Origin: a virus | Length of the DNA: 21,226 nucleotides | Virus record (IMG/VR): IMGVR_UViG_3300032011_001962 | Coordinates: 1 to 21,226 of that record | Strand: one strand, 5' to 3' | Shown: positions 13,201 to 18,000 of the stretch, piece by piece | Layout: every line of letters begins with the position of its first letter | How positions within the stretch are numbered: the first letter of the stretch is position 1 | Program-made: the position numbers and the translations under genes | The notes under the pieces: model-generated | What the model saw: only the letters and a program-made list of their open reading frames with translations | What the model was told of the DNA's origin: nothing | Databases searched by the model: none

Positions 13201-13474
13201 CATATACGAAGCCATGGCGGTTTCTTATAGTGAGAATTATGTAGTTGGTGTTGGTACAACTGGGGTTCAAAGAGTCACAGTCAGTGTATCTTCTACAGAG
13301 AGTGTAACCACTGGAATTAATAGTTTCTTTGGTTCATATACATTTGGTAAATTGAGTGGAGTTACTAGAGATAGTGATCCTCATTCATTTGATATTGTCA
13401 GCGATAATGGAATTACAGGACTTTCAACTGCTCCTGTGATTAGACGAATTAAAAACGTCAAACGTTCTTACTAA
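1244..13474 (+). CDS. Giant modular baseplate protein at the gp7 position, with YHYH-family domain
   Basis: This is a single uninterrupted frame of 4,076 residues. T4 gp7 is about 1,030. Residues about 17-290 resemble the C-terminal region of T4 gp7, including KDLYVTKGTDDSFEILFRAL (194-213) and RITEDLVV (236-243), compared from memory. In T4, gp7 is the wedge-initiating subunit that binds gp10, gp8, gp6 and gp53. The rest is a chain of repeats. These include 'GFPE' modules (about 68-126 and 322-372), a His-rich motif (about 551-580), nine or so 'H..tGe' modules between about 457 and 3100, NGGxGY repeats from 777 to 3877, a YHYH-type domain (1285-1398), a doubled NLNFYP motif (2711 and 2844), and two FNG/LLIFIND modules (about 3300 and 3587). 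I see no signal peptide or membrane segment, and cysteines are few. The ATG overlaps the gp6 stop by one base; I see no strong ribosome binding site, which fits coupling. The gp7-like role is inferred from the N-terminus and gene order; what the long extension does is unknown. Confidence 0.85.
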   Translation: MIETRAKTYSVVSNQIPEMIQDESPLFGEFLEQYYKSQEFQGGPIDLAENIDQYIKNDSFRQQDLVTSTNLDGAITAYDKTIAVNSTVGFPERYGYLKIDNEIITYTSKDKRQFFDCKRAFSAITSLFNSIESDRVTFSTSSSAAHVDDSVVTNLSNLFLAEFFKKYKELYVPGLQDRSFVTGLDQSLFAKQAKDLYVTKGTDDSFEILFRALYGSKASIIKPFEQTIKPSDADYRITEDLVVVALSGDPSKLRGQTLYQDAVDGVLNYSYGSIADVISYDRDGNKYYQISLDAGSDKDISESGSIYGKFSVTPTTRSVTDEVGGVNTIYVDSTIGFPESGTLIIGTNEVTYTSKTTNQFLGLSGNSSAVSRNALIRLKSSIYGYDVDGNKITVRITGVVTDFVIPGPSKQMVTGDLIDVQNLGILEDTNKTFTEWVYNVPNIFNVEIVDDIGNGNHKITCPEVHLLYVGDKVTLINQSTNAENSAEVIDIPSNKIAILSGLGSIDLTAVFKARNDLIRAEVLPAVKQPTYKFSANVSNAYNLDVVGIVSGAPYAGPYHTHNGKKMVGPKHTAAPHDIIEGEPSQQTYVTSASIPFYANQQLNADLRGISVKVAATFAGETISTSRSHDFITGDEVYYIPGTVTTSTLIDGVVSTSTTTKTLDPLTEGSYYAYKVDDQSFKLAYSRANIDANKFIDLTGNSAGITTHEFASRLKDKAIDSQRLVRRFSEPVFDSSGDEFITTPGEKTGMFVNGVELANYKSRDAIYYGELESVRVLNGGSGHDVINPPELLITDNAGIGATGHVNVKGSFERIDLKYAGFDYLEQPQIKISGGNGVNAKAEAKMKQGTHSSSLDVQIGINTSDNLVGFTTYHLFNAGERVFYRQNKGTAVGTGTTTLGDGAIYFVGLSSNTSITLHSDFDDAIAGINTVDLSDKGSGTQKFESVKKKNVVDKIFITNPGTGYEYKKRTVISTGINTAKNTINIKDHGYKNGEVLTYETTGTVISGLVTTTQYKALVVDNDNFRVATAGVAGTITESYDNGTYVRFTGVGVGTHIFNYQPISVSISGELGISSSLGDYHATMIPVVRGSVTSVDLTQNGTGYGNASIVSYDRTPSIDFLAGSGAELRPVVQDGVINQVIVTRGGTGYNAPPEIITSGIGTYATLTPVIEGGVVTSVTVVNGGVGFVTDRSFLSVETAIDASGRAPAVKPEIKRWELDNVTRYKKLIKLDDGFMENSTGTYGSQFTHLYAPRKLREMLPSLKLNGNKDYGTYDLEYENAEEVSDNHSPILGFAYDGNPIYGPYGFNRIDGGTIRRMIPGYELNATRQLGPTVGDWPLGSFTNDYTFTNKGDLDKYNGRFCKTPDYPSGTYAYFATIDSSSQQDATFDKYFTPVFPYVVGESFKSKPDSYNFSPISITEKVDLENGGYVRNIYPYKLSFNASDYPYVARPDKTIDDFASIVYAQTGGVESVKIENGGYDYKVNDRIVFDDVGTGGINASSKISKIAGKDIVKISSSTTKKDNVTFEVLKDERRILARTPAPHEFKNGDYVSVSGISSQSIVNLDGVYTIGVNTATFKSSTGIGSTGTTGIVTFIPINGDVDVLQPTDVLGISTEKLFVVNVDKYNSRVRVIREYGGTVGTAYTTGIIIEEKPRELTINVGVNTDAEIKLQKSVYFNPLDVVGLGTTSGVGINSTISVIAPGLASTDIAIPTRSIYLPNHKYTTGESLTYSSGGGTVVSVSTDGVNNFNLPTQVYSIRLGQNTIGLTSMPVGMGSEGVLVGVASTAAEQLYFHSVGTGVTHSLTTQVTELTGSLEKVVVTATATTAHGLGVGDTVFLDVLPGITSAYSVKYNEYNRKFSVGFSTFTQSSVNISSNAISIINHGYSTGDKIIYESTGPVGGLLDNTAYFVIKDSNDLIKLATNHHNATIQYPLPVGLTSTAGADIVHNINPINPLINLTRGQKLELNVADSSLANVSGGTTYSAYAVNFFRDKDFKHEFLTVTPDQFDVTTSGSVGISGGKVFLQTNAKTPELLYYNLTPVNPDRITTVQSEIIVDKTVKNYSTIKLVDSLYDGKFKLSSIGSTTFSFNIPNEPECASYTDVTSRLSYETTSAGALGGIADVKITNKGYGYSSIPGISTISRRYTGTAATTYGNGSILRVESNSIGNVKTTHITNPGYEFPYDKTLRPSAALPSLFKVDRFRTLDHIGLSSGGHNYSIAPKLIVKDRVSGLILDECEIKTEISGSVGVSTVVIEENTKRLQDPKPTIIPIHNTNGVGIETVGFTTTTATVELTLDTDFSVGQDFPFAVGDKVLVEGVGIATTGFGYNSSEYDYNLFTLNSITPNFGGADPKVSFVLENDNPGEFSPDNSAGRIIPEKHFPGFIPVTRKGDFNIKETITQETLTGTKTGTVIGWNRNNNTLRVATSDVFEDGIQIEGGSSNQVGFVQSIESFESTFDVGPLVEQRKGFHEVTGFLNDSRQRIPDNDYYQSFSYSIKSPVQYADWKDVVSEITHTSGFKKFSDMELESFDGRPSTADEQGEGSYGTSGTGFPNAGIGAAAAGVPNAQEVSIKVDLISSNSVDKLLDFDNASELTVEVAGISTANQITVSKEIVLDNKILTDYEEARTNRVLSIDDVGDLFSSKPRTDPFEKFDFVNKETFSAHRYFYHVKDTRYVGETQTGFFNVVQDGSYAYISQYSIDSQGFLGHFDYVFSGAFANLNFYPTKYELNNYVIDFISVDFNRMTGVGTGAVTGIGSTSIGDLVTVSGFTTTTAIGAASTILGISSTNSSANKVLVEVVQTTAGIATHQFAEVSIVHDNSGNDSGTGFIDYGTFSSGGMIGTFGVETNGPTNLNFYPNAGINTTCAVKIVDYEFNSNATGVGSTTLVEGMMESFYTSISASGSPGENKICGFTSTEYEGAHFIINIEDTTNSKASLHEMLVSHSSDGITAQSYSAEYGEILTYDPDGNGLDVGLGTVGAGFSGSDFCVYFTPNASIATKVRVYGETVENQISGGINTIGLGDGNSIGQFRAGEGTYSGTLSVVKRNFNLTHRNRPIFRKVWDPEVDTSVVSIDANTIQIADHFLVTGEKLKYAYDGAGIATSGGVIGTSVYAVKVSEDLIRLSPTASDALATPPTILGFTTVGTGNSHSITSYKQNTKCLIALDNNIQSPIVSTGVTVGLVSTMNASQVNARITGIASMVGGEIIKIDEEFMRVKSTGYGGVANQLLVDRGWLGSDLGVHTATSSVPAVVTKYDGNYTIQGNSLNFVEPPYGEEGYTGLTTRSTFQGRTFIRTAESDDSEAYKDNLIFDSISKDFTGIAKTFTLTSESGSVAGFSTNNGVFLLNEIFQGPTVDYDLSEDVSGISSITFTGTASSVAADLNVGTLPRGGVVVNVGSSEGLGYQPLVAAGGTANVSGLGTISSISIGNSGSGYRIGIQTVFVGVGTSGGSKYPNITAIGTAVVENGYIVSIGVTNGVAAGYTFTNPPEVFIDAPTGYENIPLVAAGGSTTSGVNATVDITVGLGNSVTQFRIGDTGRNYNVGDVLTVPANTANFAGIPTTGTAANFKDFRIIIESVHDDSFSGWTFGQLEVLDNFSEFFNGVTKSFTIKKAGIPVSLRSAKGSPIRIQDNLLIFINDILQDPGVSYEFKGGSVIDFLEAPKAGDTLKVYYFKGSASDSVFVDIIETIKKGDKIRLRDDATKSSTFGLDQTERIVSGIQTSDKFSTVQYFGPGITTNTALKRAMTWTKQKDDIVVDGLYVSKARIINQSAITPATRIISNVGIGSTTIYVQSLRPLFDDNEEGYTGANLNLNIIDENAPKVAAAATAIVSDTGTISLDLTNAGMGYTEAPTVSISTYFGVSTLATATATVSAAGTVNTLTINQAGTGYTNTSTPLVLIGQPTGIADTLGTPVMTGDFGFISGIAATTVGVTTGLVFDLYVNNLFRDATRVGTAVTISSITTGDIFYVHNSNTGIGLTSYGTGTGIGTIGIGSIFIDNIYEAMAVSYSENYVVGVGTTGVQRVTVSVSSTESVTTGINSFFGSYTFGKLSGVTRDSDPHSFDIVSDNGITGLSTAPVIRRIKNVKRSY
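1292..2120 (+). other. gp7-core homology region of the giant protein
   Basis: Residues about 17-290 hold the part that resembles the C-terminal region of T4 gp7. The order is an acidic/aromatic helix (SPLFGEFLEQYYKSQ), a second helix (FLAEFFKKYKELYVP), the block FAKQAKDLYVTKGTDDSF, then LFRALYGSKASIIKP and a strand-rich end (GQTLYQDAVDGVLNY). T4 gp7 has a matching order of YSTKGIEASYKFLF, EDLVGQTIY and so on, as I remember it. A GFPE module (residues 68-126) sits between the two helical parts. This is the segment expected to dock into the wedge core. Confidence 0.7.
1445..1621 (+). repeat. GFPE module, copy 1
   Basis: Residues 68-126 contain KTIAVNSTVGFPERYGYLKI followed by NEIITYTSK, an aromatic pair and CKRAF. 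The pattern is a strand, Asn/Asp-Ser-Thr, GFPE, a strand, then E-(I/V)-(I/T)-TYTSK. It repeats at residues 322-372. It lies inside the gp7-core homology and looks like an insertion between helices. Confidence 0.7.
2207..2359 (+). repeat. GFPE module, copy 2
   Basis: Residues 322-372 contain NTIYVDSTIGFPESGTLIIG followed by TNEVTYTSKTTNQFLGLSG. It aligns with copy 1 at residues 68-126 over GFPE, the following strand and the E-x-x-TYTSK block. A related but weaker form may occur at residues 3775-3786 (TTIYVQSLRPLF). A longer variant ending in VDRGWLG lies at about 3190-3226. Confidence 0.7.
2894..2983 (+). other. Histidine-rich YHTH motif, possible metal site
   Basis: Residues about 551-580 read GAPYAGPYHTHNGKKMVGPK and continue HTAAPHD. 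Four histidines (559, 561, 571, 576) fall within 18 residues, two of them as H-x-H. Histidine is otherwise sparse in this protein. H-x-H motifs bind metal in other phage tail proteins, such as the tip of T4 gp37 and the PAAR spike. Metal binding here is an inference from the spacing alone. Confidence 0.45.
4502..4795 (+). repeat. NGGxGY repeat cluster in the giant protein
   Basis: Three successive units occur at residues 1097-1101 (NGTGY), 1141-1146 (RGGTGY) and 1179-1184 (NGGVGF). Each follows a hydrophobic strand of the form V-x-x-V-x-(V/L). Between them come short Pro/Gly-rich strands such as PPEIITSGIG. The same unit recurs singly or in groups at residues 777-782, 957-962, 1472-1476, 2121-2126, 3418-3423, 3830-3834 and 3873-3877. 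It also occurs in the gp8-like and DUF4815 proteins. The regular strand-turn pattern suggests a repetitive beta fold, which I infer rather than see. Confidence 0.7.
5096..5437 (+). other. YHYH-family domain with both tetrad histidines missing
   Basis: Residues about 1285-1398 follow the YHYH family layout: GFAYDGNPIYGPYGF, then LDKYNGRF, then TPDYPSGTYAYFATID and finally PVFPYVVG. In the cellular family the tetrad after P-x-G-T is Tyr-His-Tyr-His. Here it reads Tyr-Ala-Tyr-Phe (residues 1368-1371), so both histidines are replaced. The surrounding glycines, aromatics and the PxFPYxxG end are kept, which suggests the fold is kept and any His-based chemistry is lost. The family's own function is not well established. 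The call rests on motif order recognised by eye. Confidence 0.7.
9374..9790 (+). repeat. Direct repeat of an NLNFYP module
   Basis: The motif NLNFYP occurs at residues 2711-2716 (base 9374 on) and again at 2844-2849 (base 9773 on). At the DNA level the two copies share AATTTGAATTT(T/C)TATCCAA, differing at one base. Each is followed about 10-12 residues later by a strand ending in an Asp-aromatic-x-Phe step (SVDFN and DYEFN) and a Gly/Ser/Thr-rich loop. This looks like a duplicated module of about 133 residues. Confidence 0.55.
11141..11323 (+). repeat. FxG/LLN module, copy 1
   Basis: Residues about 3300-3360 contain DFTGIAKTFTL, then NGVFLLNEIFQGPTVDY, then a strand (ISSITFTG). This aligns with the better preserved copy at residues 3587-3690 (FFNGVTKSFTI, then LLIFINDILQDPGVSYEF, then SVIDFLEAP). 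The pattern F-x-G-x-x-K-(S/T)-F-T followed by (L/F)-(L/I)-N-(E/D)-I-(F/L)-Q-x-P is shared. Confidence 0.6.
12002..12313 (+). repeat. FNG/LLIFIND module, copy 2
   Basis: Residues about 3587-3690 contain FFNGVTKSFTI, LLIFINDILQDPGVSYEF, a strand with FLEAPKAGDTLKVYYFKG, and IKKGDKIRL. It is the more complete of two copies; the other is at residues 3300-3360. As I recall, this block is common in large marine phage structural proteins, so it is a plausible conserved assembly domain. Its exact role is unknown. Confidence 0.6.
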
Positions 13475-13477
13475 ATA
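13471..13477 (+). promoter_or_regulatory. Candidate T4-type late promoter core before the gp8-like gene
   Basis: The bases CTAAATA overlap the stop codon of the giant gene (TAA at 13472-13474) and are followed by an A-rich run. The T4 late promoter consensus is TATAAATA, and CTAAATA-like forms are what I recall for marine T4-like phages. The core lies 18 bases before the gp8-like ATG, so a transcript from it would have a leader of only about ten bases. The spacing is tight but similar to some T4 late genes. The motif is short and could occur by chance in AT-rich DNA. Confidence 0.35.
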
Positions 13478-13495
13478 GAAAAAAAGTCTAAGTAA

Positions 13496-15061
13496 ATGTC
13501 TGCTATTATAACAGATCAATTGAGGGTCTTGAATGCTGCTAATTTTGCGGCAGGCATCAAGACGACTACTAATAGTTATTATAGTTTTATCAATCTTCCC
13601 AATGCTACTGATGTTCAATCAGATTGGGATACTAATGTTCCTGATCCTAAAGATTCTTTTCACCAAGAAGATAGGTATTGGGATACTATGATTGCACTGA
13701 AGAAAATAGGTGCTGGTGATGTAAAAAGAGTTATAAGAAAAATTAGTTGGACATCTGGTACAACTTACGATTATTATAGAGACGATTATAGTAGAGATAA
13801 TACTGCAGGACAAACTGGTGCATCAAACCTATATGGTGCAAATTATTATGTAATGAATAGTGATTATAGAGTTTATATCTGTATTGCTAATGGTTTTGAC
13901 CCAGATAACTTATTAGGTAAACCGTCTCTTGATGAACCTCTTCACACAGATTTGGAACCAAAAGCTGCTGGTACTAGTGGTGATGGTTATCTTTGGAAGT
14001 ATCTCTATACTATTAATCCAGGAGATCTTATTAAATTTGAGTCAACTAATTTCATCCCAGTTCCTGATGATTGGATGACTACCACTAATGCAAACATTAC
14101 TGCTGTAAGGGGTAATGCTGCTCTTTCTGGTAACGAATTAAAGAATGTTGTTATTACTAATAGAGGTGCTGGTTATGGTAATGCTGCTACCTATACCAAC
14201 GTTCCCATTAATGGAAACGGAAACAATGCTAATTGCTCTGTAACTGTTGATGCTTCTGGACAGATATCTGCTGTTAGTGTTACACAAGGTGGTGATGGAT
14301 ATACTTATGGTACTGTTGATTTAGAAGGAGGTGGTGTTACTAACACTGCTGGTAGTACTGATGCTGTATTCAATGTCATCATTCCACCTCAGGGAGGACA
14401 TGGTGCTGATATATACCGTGAGTTAGGAGCAACTAGAGTTCTAGTTTATTCTCGTATTGAGAATGATGATTCTAATCCAGACTTTGTTACTGGTAATCAA
14501 TTTGCTAGAGTCGGACTTGTTCAGAACCCAGAAGAAAATGGTTCAACAACAATTGTAAGTTCAACTCAGGCAAGTGCAGTATATGCTTTGAGATTAACTG
14601 GTGCTGGAGTAACAGCTGCCACGTTTACTTCTGATGCTAGAGTTCGTCAAACAGTTGGCGTTGCTTCTACTGCTGTAGGACAGGTTGTTTCTTGGGATGC
14701 AACTACAAGAGTTCTTAAATATTGGCAATCCAGTGCTCTTTCTGGATTTACTACTGCAGGTATTGCAAAAACAAATCCAGAATATGGATTTGAATTGCAT
14801 GATTTCACTGCAGATCCTCCAACTGGAGGTAGTCTAACCGTTAGTGGCGGTTCAGTTGATCTGGGTATTGATACCTCATTTACGGGTATAACCACTGTAA
14901 TAAATAATAAGACGTATAACCTTGGACAAACCTTTACATTAGGGGTTGCGCCACCAGAAGTTAAAAAATACTCTGGAGAGATTATTTACGTTGATAATAG
15001 GGCATCTATCACGAGATCCACTAATCAAAAAGAAGACATCAAAATCATTGTAGAGTTCTAA
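13496..15061 (+). CDS. 8: Baseplate wedge subunit gp8-like
   Basis: The gene encodes 521 residues; T4 gp8 is 334. The N-terminal third has the gp8 pattern: TTNSYYSFINLP, EDRYWDTMIALKKI, the block NYYVMNSDYRVYICI, and GTSGDGYLWKYLYTINPGD (about 160-178), matching the GDGYVWEYLF block of T4. The C-terminus ends with YSGEIIYVDNRASITRS and QKEDIKIIVEF, the usual ending of the family as I recall it. T4 gp8 binds as a dimer on the outer side of the wedge, contacting gp7 and gp10. Much of the extra length comes from an inserted Gly-rich repeat (about 214-281) and other strand-rich insertions. The ATG follows the giant gene by 21 bases. The upstream sequence is A-rich with only a weak AAG-type ribosome site (AAGT at 13484-13487). 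Confidence 0.88.
   Translation: MSAIITDQLRVLNAANFAAGIKTTTNSYYSFINLPNATDVQSDWDTNVPDPKDSFHQEDRYWDTMIALKKIGAGDVKRVIRKISWTSGTTYDYYRDDYSRDNTAGQTGASNLYGANYYVMNSDYRVYICIANGFDPDNLLGKPSLDEPLHTDLEPKAAGTSGDGYLWKYLYTINPGDLIKFESTNFIPVPDDWMTTTNANITAVRGNAALSGNELKNVVITNRGAGYGNAATYTNVPINGNGNNANCSVTVDASGQISAVSVTQGGDGYTYGTVDLEGGGVTNTAGSTDAVFNVIIPPQGGHGADIYRELGATRVLVYSRIENDDSNPDFVTGNQFARVGLVQNPEENGSTTIVSSTQASAVYALRLTGAGVTAATFTSDARVRQTVGVASTAVGQVVSWDATTRVLKYWQSSALSGFTTAGIAKTNPEYGFELHDFTADPPTGGSLTVSGGSVDLGIDTSFTGITTVINNKTYNLGQTFTLGVAPPEVKKYSGEIIYVDNRASITRSTNQKEDIKIIVEF
14135..14338 (+). repeat. NGGxGY-type repeat inserted in the gp8-like protein
   Basis: Residues about 214-281 contain LKNVVITNRGAGYGNAA and later ISAVSVTQGGDGYTYG. 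Two units (223-227 and 265-269) lie about 40 residues apart. This is the same unit as in the giant gp7-like protein and at the end of the DUF4815 protein. It lies just after the gp8 block TNFIPVPDDWM, and T4 gp8 has no such repeat as far as I recall, so it looks like an insertion. Confidence 0.65.
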
Positions 15062-15067
15062 AAAATG
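15053..15067 (+). promoter_or_regulatory. Gene junction and ribosome site for the DUF4815 gene
   Basis: The gp8-like gene ends with TAA at 15059-15061 and the next ATG is at 15065, after three A's. The best ribosome-binding match is GAG at 15053-15055, inside the end of the gp8-like gene and nine bases before the ATG. It is weak, so translation probably depends partly on ribosomes finishing the gp8-like gene. This ATG is chosen because the family sequence begins right there (MPQETNLNVSPYFDDFD). Confidence 0.5.
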
Positions 15068-18000
15068 CCACAGGAAACGAACCTAAACGTTAGTCCATAT
15101 TTTGACGATTTTGATGCGGCTAATGACTTCCATAAAGTCCTTTTTAAACCTGGTTTTCCAGTTCAGGCAAGAGAATTAACGACTTTGCAGTCTATGCTGC
15201 AGAATCAAGTTGAAAAATTTGGAGACCATATCTTTAGAGAAGGATCTAAAGTAATACCTGGACAGTTATCATATCAATCTGAATATTATTCAGTACAAGT
15301 TGAAGCAGGATATTTTGGTATTCCTGTATCTTTTTATGTGGATAAACTGTTAGGTAAGAGAATTAAAGGTGACGTTTCTGGTGTTACTGCAAAGGTTGTT
15401 GATTATATAACGGAAGATGTTTCTGATAATGGAAATTTAACTTTATATCTTCAATATGAGAAGTCATCTACATCTTTTAGTGGACAAACATTTCAAGATG
15501 GAGAAACTCTTTTAACTTTATCATCAATTACATATGCAAATACTGTAATTGCTGGAAATGAAGGATTTGCAAATACTATTCCAGCTGGTTCTACTGCAAC
15601 AGGTTGTGCTGTTCAAATAACAGAGGGTGTTTACTTCCTTAGAGGGAATTTTGTAAGAGTACCAAAACAGACTCTTATTCTAGATCAATACACTAATACA
15701 CCATCATACCGTGTTGGATTAAGTGTAAGAGAAGAAATAATAACAGCAGGAGCAGATGAATCTCTATATGATAATGCGAAGGGATTTAATAACTTTGCTG
15801 CTCCTGGTGCAGATAGACTTAAAATATCTGCTGTTTTAACCAAGAAACAAGTTGACGAACTTAATGATGAGAATTTCGTTGAAATTATGCGTCTGGTTGA
15901 TGGAGCTAAAGAGTTCTTCCAGAATGATTCTCAACATTCTATTATTAAAGATGCATTAGCTAAAAGAACTTTTGACGAATCTGGTAATTATTATGTAAAA
16001 CCATTTAACGTTAAAGTTAAAGAATCTTTAAATAATAGACAAGGAAATAAAGGAGTTTATTTACCAGGACAAACTACTCAAGATGGAAATACTCCATCTT
16101 CAGATTTGATGATATATCAAATCTCACCAGGTAAAGCATATGTTCGTGGATATGATATTCAGACAATTAGTAATACAAATCTTGATGTTCCTAAGTCTAG
16201 AGAAACTAAGGAAGTAAAAGACATTGGTTTAGATTTTAATACTGGTACACAGTTTATTGTTAATAGAGCATTTGGTGCTCCTAATGTTGGATTAGGAACA
16301 ACATCATATGTTTCTTTAAGAAGTCAAAGAGTTGGTGTAACTAGTGCAACTGCTGCTGGTACAGAAATTGGTAAGGCAAAGGTATATAATTTTACTGCAG
16401 AATCAGTAAATCTTAAATCATCTGATCAAGATCAAAATGAATGGGATTTGCGTTTATTTGATATACAAACGTATACAACTTTAGGAATTAGTACCGATAT
16501 CAATATTTCCCTCCCTGCTCGTATTACGGGCGATTCTAGCGGTGCTGAGGGGTATCTGGTGAGTGCTGTGTCGGGTGGTACAGAACTAACTCTTTATGGT
16601 AATAATGGTAGTTTTGTTAAAGATGAGTCATTTAAGGTTAATGGTACTGATGTTGGTCCTATCGTTAAGACAATTAGAGATTATGGACTAAATGATGCAT
16701 TCTCTGTTTACTCAAATCCTGGAGTAGGACAAACGTTTAATGCTGACTTTAAGTTAACTCATGCATCTACACCTAGAAATAAAACATATATTGGTAATAA
16801 TCCAACATTTACAATTACACCTGGAAATCAAGGAATTTCTACAGTAACAAGTGCTGGTAATAACTTTGCAGGTATAGTCACAACTGGTGATTATGTTTCG
16901 TATGGTGGAACTACTAGTGATGCTTCTCTTAATAGAATTACTGCTGTTTCTGCAGACGGTTCAAATATAACAGTAGCAGCTGCTACATCAGTTTCTGGTA
17001 TATTCAATGGACAACTTCCTGGTGTTAATGAAGTTGTAACTAATTCTTTACAGATTCGTTATCTTGATAGTAGTTTAAAGGATGATAATAGTTTCCTTAC
17101 AAGATTACCAAAAACAAATGTAAGTGATCTTGATATCCTTAACTCTGATATTGTTGTTAAGAAGCAATTTAGAAATGTAACTGTAGCAGGTAGTGAGATT
17201 GCTACTTCACAGTTTAGTATCAGTGCAGACTTTACATATATGCCATTTACACCTGAGAGATATGTAATCTCTTATGGAGATGGTTCTCATGAACCTCTTA
17301 CTGCTGATCAAGTTCAGATTAACAATTCTAGTAAAACTTTGAATTTTGTTAATCTTTCTGTAGGTGCAGACACTCAAACTAGAGTTGATGTAACACTTAA
17401 GAAAGTAAATCCATCTTCAAAAGAGAAGAGATGGACTACAGGAACAACAGTCATTACTAGATCTAATTTAGAAGGATCTGGTAGTACAGATCAAACTCTT
17501 CAAAATGGATTAACATATGGAAATCTATATGGAACTCGTGTAGAAGACAAAGAAATTTGTTTAAATGTACCTGATGTTGAAAGAGTCATAGGAATATATG
17601 AATCAAATGATATGACAGATCCAGATCTGCCATCTATTACATTATCTTCTTTATCTGGGCCTAATGGAACTACTGCAGATTTAACTGTAGGTGAAGAAAT
17701 AATATCTAGTGATGGTGGTGTTGCAATAGTTGCCGAGATAACAAATTCTACACAGATTGGTATTGCATATCTTAATGATACTAAATTTAATATTGGAGAT
17801 GTAGCAACCTTCCAGTCTTCTGGAATACAGGGAACTGTAACTGCATTTACTGTAGGTGATAGATTAGTTTCTGCAAAATATGCAGTTGATGATGGACAAC
17901 GTAATTCTTATTATGATTATGCTAGAATTGTTAGAATAGGAAATGAACCTGCGCCAACACGTAGATTAAAGGTTGTATATCGTTATTATACTGTTCCTTC

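Noticed and set aside
1244-13474. Possibility that the 4,076-codon frame is an assembly fusion of several genes
   Set aside because: There is no frame change, no internal start with a good ribosome site at a domain boundary that I noticed, and the same module types run from the N-terminal region to the end, so a single gene is the simpler reading.
13475-13495. Transcription terminator between the giant gene and the gp8-like gene
   Set aside because: The gap is A-rich on the coding strand and has no inverted repeat able to form a hairpin before a T run.
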